From: Isochrysis galbana
Lineage: Eukaryota; Haptophyta; Isochrysidales; Isochrysidaceae
Direction: 5' to 3'
DNA length: 64,000 nt
Assembly: GCA_018136815.1 (NCBI GenBank)
Contig: CM030934.1
Span: 5,897,087 to 5,961,086, forward strand
Below are positions 51,012-60,817 of this stretch, in pieces. Within the stretch, counting starts at the first letter, position 1. Every line of letters starts with the position of its first letter. The position numbers were made by a program, and so were the translations under genes. A model generated the notes under the pieces. That model was not told the DNA's origin. It did no database searches and saw only the letters and a program-made list of their open reading frames with translations.

Positions 51012-51533
51012 GACATGAATTAAGTGAAAAAACTGAAGAAAAAGTGCAGCTCCAATATCGGAGCTTCACTTTCTAAAAAATCACGCCATTTAGGTAAGAG
51101 ATAATATGCCGGGAGGAAACGGACTTTCGTCTCCTCTGGGCGCCGCCACCCTTCCGCCTGGCGGGGGGGCCACGAAGGCTCTCTTATTGCTTGGGCTTGG
51201 GGGCCCGAGAAGAAAAAAATGAAAAAATACGTTGCGCCACTTTTCGCCCACGGCAGCTCTCACTTATCTCTTACACGCACCTCATCCTGTACACGCTGCT
51301 TCTAAGCGTGAGAAACTGAAGCGCCAAAATTGGCGCTTCAAGCCGGCAGCAAGGAGTTAAAAGTTAAAAGGTTTATTGGCGCATGGCTCGTCCGGTGGAT
51401 GTGGCTAGGGATGCTAGCCAACAAGACGTCCTATGACGCTCTACTCTCTACTCTACCACGGGGCCACCCCACAACCACATCCCTCCTCTGATCAACTTCT
51501 CATTGGGTTTGGAAGGCAGACGAGCCGTCGGCG
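51012..51533. other. Region between LINE 3' end and the phosphatase fusion gene
   Basis: No gene. It has two small palindrome-like words, gctccaatatcggagc (51050-51065) and gcgccaaaattggcgc (51321-51336). At 51378-51430 it has a stretch (gtccggtggatgtggctagg..gctagccaacaagac) that recurs at 27393-27430 upstream of giant gene 1. Presumably it includes the promoter of the next gene. Confidence 0.4.
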
Positions 51534-53708
51534 ATGGCGCGCGTGCCGTCCGCGGTGAAGGAGGGCCGGCTGCTACTCGGCCCGTTTCTGAACGCGAAGA
51601 GCCGGTCGTGGCTGGCAAGGCATGGTGTGACTCACATTGTCAATGCGACACCCGACGCGCCCTGCCTCTACGAGCACGAGCGCAGCTATCTGCGGCTCAC
51701 GCTGACTGATGAGCCAAGCGCTCAGCTGGCTCCCCATCTCCCCCGCTTGCACGCCTTCATCCGACTTGCGCTCGCCCGGGGTGGCCGCGTGCTCATCCAC
51801 TGCCAATTGGGAAAGAGCCGCTCAGCCGCCCTCCTCGCCGCCTATCTGATGCGGGAGGAAGGCATGCCCCTCGCGCAAGCGATGGAATGCGTCCGTTCGC
51901 TGCGCGCCCATGCTGCACCCAACACTGGATTCCTCGCGCAGCTTAAGCAGCACGAGCGGTGCCTCGAGGCGAAGCGGAGGTCGAGCGCACTCAATGCTGT
52001 TCATAATGGGAGCTTTTTTGCCCGGTTCTGCTGGATGCTCGGCAGGGCGCCGGCGCCCATTCAGATGGCTTTCGTCCCTCCCGAGGTAGTTGCCGTCATA
52101 CGGGAAGCAGAGGAGGAAGAGGCGGCGGCTTCCGGCGCTATTCAGCTTGGAGAGTCGGGCGAAGGCCCTGGCAGCATCAGCGGCAGCTTTGCATTACAAG
52201 GCATGCGGCTTGCGGTGGATCATAGACTCCACCAGCAGCTGTGGAAGGAGGCCAACGCCGAATGGAAAGCGGAGCGACTGCATGTCGCCGAAGGCGCGTT
52301 GAATGTGCCGATACTGTCAGGCGGATTGCCAGACAGAGGGGATGGGGAGGCGGACGACTTGCTGGCCGATGAGCTCGGTCTCCCTGCGAGTCGTGCCATG
52401 GTCTTGTTGAGCGGTGGGCAGAGCTACACAGCTTGGAACGAGCGCAAGCGACGCATTTGTCACATCCTCGGATGTGTCATGCAACCGAACTGCGACAAAA
52501 GCTGCGCCCACATCACACTTGCGCCAGCCCTCATGACGTCGGCGCATAGGGCAAGCAACGTCCGCGGAGCCGCATCAACCAGCAGTAGCACTCGAGTAGA
52601 CCTTGGTGAAGTGGGTAATCCCAATAACATCATTATCGGGCACTACGCGCGAGGCGTGTTCGACTCGGTTGTCGGTTCTGAGCTACTCTTGACTGCGCTA
52701 GTTCTCCGCTCGTTCCCCAAAGCGCACGAGGCCTGGGCCCATCGGCGATGGGTTCTGGCCTTGCATCGACGTGCTGAGATGAGGTCTACGGGACCACTAC
52801 TCGTCCCCAGAAGCCACGAGATCGGGGGGCCGTGGGGTAGTGGGATGGCCACCTGTTGTTTGCCTAGGGTTAGCCTCGCTGCGATGATACACGAGCTGGG
52901 GCTTTCATTTATGGGCCTTGAGGGGAGAAAGTCAAATTACCATGCCGCACGCCATGCTACTCGTGCTATACGTGGCCACTGCGAAGCTTTGGGGACCCTC
53001 ACGGGCCGCGGCGCCGAAGCCGAGCCGCCTGGGGCACACTCGACAACCTCAATAATGACCGACCTGCTTCATGCCTCTGCGCATATCATGCGAGCAGAGG
53101 TACATCCTGTTGGTGCCGGTATCGAGGCGGGCAATCTCCAAACCGAGACCGCGGCGGCCCTCTCAAGGCTACTTGCCGGCCACTCAATTTTACGTTCCAC
53201 AGGTGACGCGTCCGTCCTATTCGTACGTAGAGCCATCGCCCGCGCCGCCACACATTGCTTGGCTTTGGCTACGAGCTCGATTGCCTCTGCAGCTGGCAAG
53301 GCGGCTGATGACGGCCCGATGACGCAGCCCCGCATACTCAGCCCCCTCAACAAATCTACGATACCTGGGATTCAAGGTGAAGTGAAATGGGCGCGCAGCC
53401 AGCTCGCCGTGACTCCGTGGCAAGATGCGTTGTGGGCGCATTTGCGTTTGATGTTGGTGGAAGTGGGCATCATGTGCGGTGGTGCTCGCATTGGCGACGA
53501 GGGTTGTCTCCACGGATGGATAAGCTACGAGCTATCTGCACATGGTCGCCACGATTGGGGTGTGGAGGAGGAGCTCGCGTGGTTACGCGCACTGCGGTCG
53601 TCTCGTGCTCTCGGGAGCTCTACACAAATGGCGGAGGCGACACGGCTTGGGCAACGGCACGAGCGATGGCTTCGAGAGTGTGCGCCAGGCCTTGCCATGC
53701 AGAGTTGA
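51534..53708 (+). CDS. Dual-specificity phosphatase fused to PTAR1-like prenyltransferase-alpha repeats
   Basis: 724 codons, single exon, ATG 51534. Residues 1-150 are a compact dual-specificity phosphatase: THIVNATPDAP, the general-acid Asp59 in LTDEPS, and the P-loop VLIHCQLGKSRSA with Cys90 and Arg96, followed by the AYLM..G..L..A helix. Residues ~290-690 carry protein prenyltransferase alpha (PPTA) repeats in the PTAR1 style: YTAWNERKRRI (~299), HEAWAHRRWVLAL (~397), NYHAARHATRAI (~468), PWQDALWAHLRLML (~625). The catalytic residues of the phosphatase are all present. PTAR1 relatives act with a Rab geranylgeranyltransferase-type beta subunit in Golgi SNARE prenylation, but a beta partner is not in this window. 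I know of no described fusion of these two domains. No membrane segment. Confidence 0.85.
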   Translation: MARVPSAVKEGRLLLGPFLNAKSRSWLARHGVTHIVNATPDAPCLYEHERSYLRLTLTDEPSAQLAPHLPRLHAFIRLALARGGRVLIHCQLGKSRSAALLAAYLMREEGMPLAQAMECVRSLRAHAAPNTGFLAQLKQHERCLEAKRRSSALNAVHNGSFFARFCWMLGRAPAPIQMAFVPPEVVAVIREAEEEEAAASGAIQLGESGEGPGSISGSFALQGMRLAVDHRLHQQLWKEANAEWKAERLHVAEGALNVPILSGGLPDRGDGEADDLLADELGLPASRAMVLLSGGQSYTAWNERKRRICHILGCVMQPNCDKSCAHITLAPALMTSAHRASNVRGAASTSSSTRVDLGEVGNPNNIIIGHYARGVFDSVVGSELLLTALVLRSFPKAHEAWAHRRWVLALHRRAEMRSTGPLLVPRSHEIGGPWGSGMATCCLPRVSLAAMIHELGLSFMGLEGRKSNYHAARHATRAIRGHCEALGTLTGRGAEAEPPGAHSTTSIMTDLLHASAHIMRAEVHPVGAGIEAGNLQTETAAALSRLLAGHSILRSTGDASVLFVRRAIARAATHCLALATSSIASAAGKAADDGPMTQPRILSPLNKSTIPGIQGEVKWARSQLAVTPWQDALWAHLRLMLVEVGIMCGGARIGDEGCLHGWISYELSAHGRHDWGVEEELAWLRALRSSRALGSSTQMAEATRLGQRHERWLRECAPGLAMQS

Positions 53709-54400
53709 GGAAGAGCGGTGGCCACCATCCACAAAGAAGGGAAGGAGGTGCGAGTGCCATGACCACGTTCCTGACTCGCTTCCATGCTTCCCCACGCCGG
53801 CACGGGCTAACGAATCCAAGAGCAAGCCGCCCTGGAGGCGCCGCGCGGGGCTGTGGTGGAGGAGTCTCTACGTTCCTCTCCTTGCAGGCTAGCTGACCCT
53901 GCGAGCCCGCAGCTTACTTTTCGGCCCTGTCTGCCTACGACTCTGCCATGCGCATGCCGTGAATACCCAGCGTGCTCGACGCAGCAGCAAGCGCGCATTC
54001 CGGGGCGTAGCTCGAACCTCTTCAGGAGTGTTTTGTAGTACGCCCTAGATGCCAAGCAGACCACTCTTTTGGAGCATTGATCGAACCTCTCCAGAGGTTC
54101 TTACTGGTAGCAATCGATGTCGACCCAACAAGTCCCATTGGAGGCCCAAGGCCTTGCGAAAAATCCATCGTTCGAGCCAAAGTCCAAAGTCGCTCTTTTT
54201 AAGTGTTAAGCAGCTAGTAGTAGCGGCCCCGGTCACTCACTCTTTTTACCACCATTGCTTGCCCACCTCCCTTGGGTGTCCAAGCGTGTCCAAAGATTCC
54301 CCAAGGTCCCCACTTGCCTGCCCCGGCATCTCCCCTCCCCCCCCCCCCTTCCGACAAACTCCCTCCCGTCCTCGGAGAAAATGATTTGTCAAAAATAATC
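53709..54400. other. Downstream region of the phosphatase fusion gene
   Basis: No supported gene; open frames here are shadows. A C-run lies at 54333-54348. Confidence 0.4.
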
Positions 54401-54424
54401 AAACCTGAGGTTGCAGCCTCTCGG
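54401..54424 (+). repeat. 24-bp direct repeat, left copy (aaacctgaggttgcagcctc)
   Basis: The same 24 bases recur at 57450-57473 with one difference, in the same orientation 3,049 bp away. A related inverted word lies at 60871-60885. The preceding sequence is A-rich in both copies (aaaaataatc and aaaaaacaacc). Confidence 0.6.
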
Positions 54425-55345
54425 ACAATGATCAGCGCCCTTGTACAAGAAGAATGGGAAACTCCGCTGGGCGCATCGACAATCACGGCCTCGGAACCGC
54501 CAATAAGTATGACGTGGACAAACAAGATCCCAAGCATGTAAATGTGATCGCCGGATGCAAAATGACCATCTTCTCCGAGGTCCGAGGCCGGCTTGAAAGG
54601 CGAAAGCGCTACTATCAACGGCCCGTCGATGATCAGCTCAGAAGACGTGCGATGGGGAAAAAAAACAGAAGTTTCTGGGCTACACACCTACTACATTGAC
54701 GGGATCCCCCTTCTCAGCCTACACCGCCCTCTATTTCCCTTTCCCCACCTCTTCCCCTGTAGGGCAGTGAACCAGTTAGAGTGTTAACCAATTAACACCC
54801 AAACACCCAAGGGTTTGGCACTACCACCATTATGATAGTGTTAGGGCCCGAGGCACTAACACTAACTGCCTATGTAGCCATGGTGCTTAAAGGTTTTAAC
54901 ATGGTGTTAATGGCTCCTTTGGCCGGAGCTGCGCAGTGTGCACGAGGGCGGCGTTTGAGGATGCGGTGTTGCGGTGCTGCCCCAACGGTCATTTTGCTTC
55001 GCGCCTGCGGCGCAAGATCAACAAAGCCAAAGCAAAGCCTAAAGCCATACATACATGGCATAAACATAAAAGGAAAAGTGATTCATTGTTCTTGCCTTGC
55101 TTGATCCATCTAAGACGCACAAGGCACAAGGCACACCCAACACTCAAGCCCCAAGCCTCGTTGTCGTTGTACCGCACACCGCGACCCTGACATCTTGACC
55201 TTCACCTTCACTCCCCGGCGTGCCCACGCTTACACTTACTTACAACTCACAATTAGCCGCGGCCAACAAGCAATGCTGGAGTGTGTCATCGGCCTGGGAC
55301 ACCTTGCCATCGTCATGCAGCTTCCCTGCCTTGCTGAACATACTG
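54425..55345. other. Region with short frames and ttaac palindromes
   Basis: A - frame at 54214-54687 has protein-like stretches (HIYMLGILFVHVILIGGSEA) but no family that I know, and a + frame competes. 54785-54905 contains imperfect palindromes built on gtgttaac/ttaacac and actaacactaac. Part of the same word set reappears at 56441-56560. Confidence 0.35.
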
Positions 55346-56196
55346 ACGGATCCGAGGTTACCACTGCCTCGGATGGGAACGGGGGGAACGGAAGGGAAGC
55401 GGCGAGAGGCGCGGCGGAAGTTGGGCAGTGGCCAATGACGGGCTGGACCACCTCCTCAGCAGAGAAAGGCGGGAGGACGGGCTTGGGCGAGGGCGAGCGC
55501 GACGACGGAGCGGACATGGCTGGGCGGATCGGGATGGATAGGCTGGGGCTGAGGGATTGGAGAGGTTTGGTATTGATTGAGGTAGTGTTGAGAACGAGGG
55601 ACGAGAACGGGAACGAGAACGAGAACGAGAGCGACGAACGAAGAACGACAGACGACAGACGGCTAGGGGCCGATGGACCGACGAGATGACACTACACTCA
55701 CGTCAACACCCTCCACACTAACGTATCCCTATCACGGAACGCACAGGAACCCGCTGGCAGATCGAACAAGGAAGAGAATGCCGACAAGAGAGCGACGGGG
55801 CGACGGACGATCCGACGGGGCGACAGTTACGCACAGGAATAAGGAGGGAATCTTTCGAAAACCCTTAAGTGATTTGATGAAGACCGAAGTAAAATAGCGC
55901 CACGATATAATCCAACGGCCAACACCTGAGGGGGAATCAGGGTCACACATTGGGGCGGTTCCTTGCACCGGCGATACCTGATCGCGCGACTTAGCCTAAA
56001 ACGCAAGGAGCACGCAAGGAGGTAAGCCAGGTGAGGGGCAAGCAGGCGACAAAGGAGGCGATAAAGGAGGCGAGGGCAACAAGGGCGAATGGACGAATGT
56101 AGGACACTACGACGGTGACTCGTGGCTAGCCTGCAAGGAGGGAACATAGAAACGCAAACAACTTCTAAAACAAAAAGGTCGATCGCGGATGCGACA
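55346..56196 (-). mobile_element. Family B retroelement leader/gag-like segment, copy 3
   Basis: Nearly identical to 38097-38950 over ~850 bp with the same two borders. Only the N-terminal part of the gag-like frame is present (SHVRSVVALALAQAR is readable on -), and there is no pol piece behind it. The truncation at both sites at the same gacggatccg word suggests either a solo unit with defined ends or a shared rearrangement. Confidence 0.6.
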
Positions 56197-56440
56197 CCCC
56201 CTTGCTAGAATCGAGCTTCCATGCGAGAGAGCAATGAATGAGCGAAACAAAACCACGCAAGGGAGGAGCAAAGACGAAACAGCTAAACGAAAGGCCATGG
56301 GCCGCGGCGCGTTGAAAAGCTAGGTCGATGGTACGGCAGAGAGCGTCGGGTCCCGCCGCTGAGAGGCGAGTCCGAGCTAGGTGATGTAGCATCTGTTCGG
56401 CTGCGCCTAGACCTTTTTTTAGTACGGCACCAAACTACCT

Positions 56441-56471
56441 GTTAACGTGTTAACAGTGTTAACATGTTAAC
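56441..56471. promoter_or_regulatory. Four GTTAAC palindromes in 31 bp
   Basis: gttaac at 56441-56446, 56449-56454, 56458-56463 and 56466-56471, with spacers of 2, 3 and 2 bases. It is followed by a two-fold ~32-bp repeat (cactaacactatctacctag... / cattaccactatctatctat..., 56486-56550). It lies 117 bp before the 56588 frame. Palindrome clusters of this kind can be binding sites for a dimeric DNA-binding protein. The function is not known. Confidence 0.45.
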
Positions 56472-56587
56472 ATGCACCTGTTCCTCCACTAACACTATCT
56501 ACCTAGGTAGCTGTTGTCCATTACCACTATCTATCTATGTAGCTGTGATCCACTACCACCTTCAAACATGTTTGGTCTCGCCGGTGG

Positions 56588-56980
56588 GTGTTCACAGCCT
56601 TATTCCCCTGCCCCCCTTCGACGTGCGATGGGAAGACGTCGACCTACAGGCTATCGGGTGGACTGACTTACCCGGTGCGCTCCTTGCACATCGAGTGTGA
56701 CCCGGACTCAGCAACGGCTAAACAAAAAGACAAATTACAAGCTGCAATAACGAAAGTATTCGCCACGGGGGGCGCAATCGTGGTCGGAGGCATTGTGATC
56801 GTAGTGTGTGTAATCATTTTCGTGTGGAAACTCCTGTCTCCTGTCTCCTGTCCAAGCGACCCACCGAAAAGAATCCAAAGTGATATGTCCAATCTCTTTT
56901 TTGTTGCACAAAAAGAAAGGTATACCATGTGGATATATTTGTACGATAAAAGAATGGCTACTATGAGGTGGAGCGACTGA
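56588..56980 (+). CDS. Small membrane-protein ORF 1, unknown
   Basis: 130 codons with a non-ATG first codon; an upstream exon is likely. A strong membrane helix (GGAIVVGGIVIVVCVIIFVW) lies at ~69-88, preceded by a short charged helix (KQKDKLQAAITKVFATG) and followed by a polar tail (SDPPKRIQSDMSNLFFVAQK). Composition is good for a real protein, and hydrophobic stretches this clean are rare among shadows. Family not recognised. Neighbouring frames at 56986 and 57015 also encode membrane helices. Confidence 0.4.
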   Translation: MFTALFPCPPSTCDGKTSTYRLSGGLTYPVRSLHIECDPDSATAKQKDKLQAAITKVFATGGAIVVGGIVIVVCVIIFVWKLLSPVSCPSDPPKRIQSDMSNLFFVAQKERYTMWIYLYDKRMATMRWSD

Positions 56981-56985
56981 AGAGA

Positions 56986-57129
56986 ATGAGGGCTCCGATC
57001 TTTGGCATGTTTATATGTCATATGATCATCTCAATTACCTTGGCATCAATCATCATAATTGCATTCGGGGCGATGGGTGTTACAGGAGTCGGAGTTGGAG
57101 CTGGAGTGCTGGAGTGGGAGTCGCACTGA
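56986..57129 (+). CDS. Very small hydrophobic ORF (47 aa), unknown
   Basis: ATG 56986, six bases after the previous stop, to TGA 57127-57129. It is almost entirely hydrophobic: IFGMFICHMIISITLASIII then a Gly/Val-rich end (GVTGVGVGAGVLEWES). It overlaps the next frame. It could instead be an exon spliced into 57015-57425. Confidence 0.3.
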   Translation: MRAPIFGMFICHMIISITLASIIIIAFGAMGVTGVGVGAGVLEWESH

Positions 57130-57425
57130 CCCTGCTTCGTCTCTTCTTTGTATTGTGGAAAGTAAAGCTGTGGCTGTGGCGCTTTTCCAAAATAGACAAG
57201 ATGCGGCTCACCCCGGAAGCGGAAGAAAGGTTGAAAAAAGCCGAAAGCCGCGCGCAAATGCAAACAAACATGAACACTCCACGTCTGAAGGCGGAAAAGG
57301 CGGAGAATGAAATAAGGTGTAAGGTGAAGGCGGAAGAGGCGGTGGGGGTAGGCGTGTCGCCTCGTGATCCTGTACTTTTGTACTTTAATGAGGGGGTCGA
57401 ACTTATACCGTCCACATGGGGGTAG
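57015..57425 (+). CDS. Small membrane/coiled-coil ORF, unknown
   Basis: 136 codons from ATG 57015. A hydrophobic/aromatic segment (GVALTLLRLFFVLWKVKLWL) lies at ~34-53, followed by a highly charged helix (LTPEAEERLKKAESRAQMQT and LKAEKAENEIRCKVKAEEAV) and an end rich in Pro/Gly (SPRDPVLLYFNEGVELIPST). It overlaps 56986-57129 in another frame, and only one of the two can be right around 57015-57129 unless they overlap truly. Function unknown. Confidence 0.4.
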   Translation: MSYDHLNYLGINHHNCIRGDGCYRSRSWSWSAGVGVALTLLRLFFVLWKVKLWLWRFSKIDKMRLTPEAEERLKKAESRAQMQTNMNTPRLKAEKAENEIRCKVKAEEAVGVGVSPRDPVLLYFNEGVELIPSTWG

Positions 57426-57449
57426 TGGGTAGTTGCCAAAAAAACAACC

Positions 57450-57473
57450 AAACCTGAGGTTGCACCCTCTCGG
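57450..57473 (+). repeat. 24-bp direct repeat, right copy
   Basis: Partner of 54401-54424. It begins 25 bp after the stop of the 57015 frame. The two copies bracket a 3-kb segment that contains the small membrane frames and family B copy 3. Confidence 0.6.
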
Positions 57474-58173
57474 GCGGCAAGAGACATGCCCGTTTATGTT
57501 TTCCGCCACCCTTCGCGTCGCGGTGTTGAACTGTGAGTGCCTCTGTCCTCCGTCCCCTTCCCGGTGCTTCTTCTCCCAACCCTCCCCCCGCTCGGCCCCG
57601 CGCGATGATGGGGAAAATTCCGTTACCTGCAGCTCGTCTTTCGTGCTCACCGATGAGCCGTCCTTCGGTCTCTACTTCGCTTTTACTAAAGTAGATCTAG
57701 GATCCTCATCCCCACAACTTCTTCTCGACGCGAATGGATCGACTATCCGCACCGCGACTTCTCATCGATTAGGCTGTTTGAACTACGTAACTTTGGTCGA
57801 TCTGCGGCTCTCTCCTGAGAGTACCACCGCTCTCGCCCCTGGTCCGGCCGCGCCACCGTCTCGTCCGTTCTCTTTTCTCATCGCGAAGAAACGAGAAGGG
57901 CCCGGAGAGAGACGGGGCCGAGGACTTCCCCCCCCCCCCTCCCCCGCCCGCGGCCCAACCTCGTCATTTCCAACGTAACGCACCCGCGTACGTTAATCTC
58001 CGCCATGAGCCCGCCGCGGCCTCCCCCCGCCCCCGCCCCCCCCGCCCCCGCCCCCCGCCGCTCCACAAAACGCACGCCTGCACGCCATCCCGCGTCCCCC
58101 CCCCCGCCGTTTCTCACGACTCCTCTTCTCCTCTCTAACGTTTCCACTCAACCCCCCGCTGCCGTCAGGGACG
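57474..58173. other. 5' flank of the MLLE gene
   Basis: C-rich with several C runs (57930-57940, 58020-58060). A frame at 57433-57978 has no domain. It probably includes the promoter/5' UTR of the 58174 gene. Confidence 0.4.
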
Positions 58174-58911
58174 ATGGCGCGCCCCTCCTCCAAGAAGGAG
58201 CCCACTTTGTCCCCCAACGAGACGCGGGGCGCGAAGCGGTCTGCGGCGGCTCACGCGCGCCCGCCCGCCCCCAAGCGACCTCCTGCCTCGACCGCCGCCC
58301 CGCACGGCGCCGCAGCCTTTCTAAACTCCCGTCCCTCCCCCGGAGCGCTCCCCGCTCCTCCCGCAAAGTTCTTCCAGCCAAGGAAACCGCCCAAGCTCGG
58401 CTCTGTGGTGGGCGGGGAGGAGCGGGAGAAGTCGGGGTCGATCGGCACATACACGTCGCCCGCCCTCCGACACCTTCACGGCACGCTCATTCACGCGCGA
58501 CTCGCACCGACGCTGCCACTCCTTGCGGCAAAGATCACTGGGATGCTGCTCGAGCTCGAGCCAGCAGAGGTCTCATCGCTGCTGAGCGACCAGAAGCGGT
58601 TCGCAGAATACGTGGACGACGCGCTCGACGTGTTGCGCGCCGCCTCCGACGAGCGCGCCCTTGAGGTACCCATGGGCTTCGGAGCGGACGCTGTGGTGCC
58701 TGTGAAGAAGGCTCAGCCGCAGGAGCTGGATTCTCGTCCAAAGCTTTCCGTCGCCGTGCCCAACGCCTCCGAGGACGGGACTATGGACTCGAGCCTCACG
58801 CCCTCCCTCGCACAGATTGGTCTGAGAATGTCACCCCGCTGTAGCAAGAATCCGTACTCAACTTTCAATCTCCTTGCTGGCCGAGGCCCGGTCGCCGTTG
58901 CTGGCCGCTAG
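58174..58911 (+). CDS. Small MLLE (PABC) domain protein
   Basis: 245 codons from ATG 58174. Residues ~98-158 form an MLLE domain: LHGTLIHARLAPTLPLLAAK then ITGMLLELEPAEVSSLL, with the hallmark KITGMLLE, and a closing helix EYVDDALDVLR. This domain, from poly(A)-binding protein and the HECT ligase UBR5, binds PAM2 peptides of translation and mRNA-decay factors. The N-terminal 95 residues are basic and Ala/Pro-rich. The C-terminal part is polar. No RRM domains are present and the upstream DNA has none, so this is not a normal poly(A)-binding protein. It may bring PAM2-containing factors to another partner. Domain call firm, role unknown. Confidence 0.8.
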   Translation: MARPSSKKEPTLSPNETRGAKRSAAAHARPPAPKRPPASTAAPHGAAAFLNSRPSPGALPAPPAKFFQPRKPPKLGSVVGGEEREKSGSIGTYTSPALRHLHGTLIHARLAPTLPLLAAKITGMLLELEPAEVSSLLSDQKRFAEYVDDALDVLRAASDERALEVPMGFGADAVVPVKKAQPQELDSRPKLSVAVPNASEDGTMDSSLTPSLAQIGLRMSPRCSKNPYSTFNLLAGRGPVAVAGR

Positions 58912-60309
58912 GGATGAGGGTAATCTGCATCAACGCTAAGCAAAGCCTGCGCGCAAAAACACACATCGAGGAAAACACGCATTGAGAAACGGGAAGAGGG
59001 AGAGAGAGGCTGAACACGGGGCCTGTCCGCATGCACTAGCATGGGACGCGTCGCCTGACGCTGAGCTCTTAATTTTCAACGAGCGAAGTGCCCCATCGTG
59101 AGCAAAGTGGTTCGGCGGTGCATCGCCGAAAATTGGAAGGCGGCGCACTGCTTGTAGATTGCTGCATGTAAAGCCATGTTTGATCGACGAGCCGAGCCCG
59201 ATCGAACAGCCTGTGGTTTGAGCCGGTTGGCCTAGGTCCTCTCGGACTGGACACACTGTTTGGCAAAAATCGTCATCGGATTTGATGGTGCAAGCAGACA
59301 ACTTCCTAAGAGAAGACAACGTTTGAAGAAAGTACTAATATGAGAATCATTCAAGTGGTTACTGCTGGCCGTTGATTCGTAGATAGCGTCACCGCAGTCG
59401 ATGTTTGACTGACAGAGACACAAGGTTTGATCAAAAGACGAGGGAATCGGCGGCGACCTTCAATTGCAGGTTCACGTCTTTTCTGCTCTACAGAGGAAAT
59501 CCCACGGATATGGACATTCCGTCTGCTGCCACCATTAGGTGGGGCCCAAGTAGTTGGGGCCAAAGGAATTCAAAGATGATCTTTCGCTCTGGTCATGTTC
59601 TACGACATCGAGCATGGCCATAATCTTCACAGGCAGGGTGCAGAAAGTCAAGTCATGGACGCAGGCGACTGTCAAGACACATTCGACAGACGCAAGTCCA
59701 ACGGTGTTACGAGCGGACTTTGCATGGGCCCAATTTGGGACTTAGACCAATGCGGAGACCATGAGACAGTTTAACTACACGAGACGTCGAAGATTGGCAA
59801 GCGGTACGAGGCATTGTGCGGAGTGTCGTGCGGAGTGTCGTTGATACTCGCGGCCGGCGACCATCATTTGCCGCCCCTCAAGCCCCTGTGCCAGCTTCAT
59901 TTGGTTGGGATACTCCAGACCAGACCTAAGCCTCACAAGGCCTGCTGGCAAGAGAGGAGCTACCATGCTGCTGCTAGTTAACGCAACTTGGATGTGGGAA
60001 GGTAGCAACAGCAATTGTGTGCGTATGCAGTTTGGGCTTTATCTCGGTCGCCTTGTGAACTTAGAACTTAGCGTGCACCAGTTGGTTGTTGGGGGCATGA
60101 CCTTCAAGTACACTCTCCAATATAAAATATAAATAACGGAGCGTTAGTACTACTACTCCCACTAGCCCGGTAATATCACGACAAGCCTCAGCGCACTTGC
60201 CCGTACGCCTTGACGCGCGCTTATGCCACAGACACATACACCTAGCTGCACCTTCCCTCCCGGCGCTCTGGCGCCCCGTGTCTTACTTCTACCTAAACGG
60301 GGCAAGAAG
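58912..60309. other. Intergenic region, no supported gene
   Basis: Balanced composition but no domain-bearing frame on either strand; the longest frame (58936-59319 on -) has none either. It may hold 3' UTR or non-coding RNA that cannot be recognised by eye. Confidence 0.4.
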
Positions 60310-60817
60310 ACACGTTGGCACCGGAGGGGAGACATGCCGCTCCCCCCTCCCCTCCCTCTTTTCTCTTCCTCCTCTCTTCCCTGCAGCACGGGATGGGCCC
60401 ATGGCGCGCGCCTGCGACCCCCCTTAGGTTCCCAGGTGGCCTGCAGGGGGCCTGGGAGCACGCAGCTCAGGGGGCAGGCGAGGTTGGGGCATGGCCCTGG
60501 CCCCTCCTGCCTCTCCCTGGCTGGCTCTCGCGCCCCTTCCGGTCGACTGGAGCTGGCTGGGGGCTCCTGATAAGGGGGGCCCAGGGGGAGGAGGGGTTGG
60601 TCAGAGCGACAGGCTGGCTAGCACTAGCACGCGGGCCCGGGCGTGCGATCTGTGCCCGACTCCATGGGAGAGTCTGGGCAGTCTGGATGGATCCCCCCTG
60701 CGCTGCCATTTGGCAGCGCAGGGGGGTGGATGGTTCTCGCCCCCCATTAGGGGAGTCGAGAGGGTGGGTGGGGGCGCGAGGCCCCCCTCCATGGCGACCA
60801 ATCATAAGATTAGTGTG
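60310..60817 (-). mobile_element. RepA copy 6, reverse orientation, diverged
   Basis: cagctcagggggcaggcgag, ctcctgcctctccctggctg, ctggagctggctgggggctc and the end ccctccatggcgaccaatca + taagattag parallel copies 1b and 4. The 3' end is missing. Confidence 0.6.
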
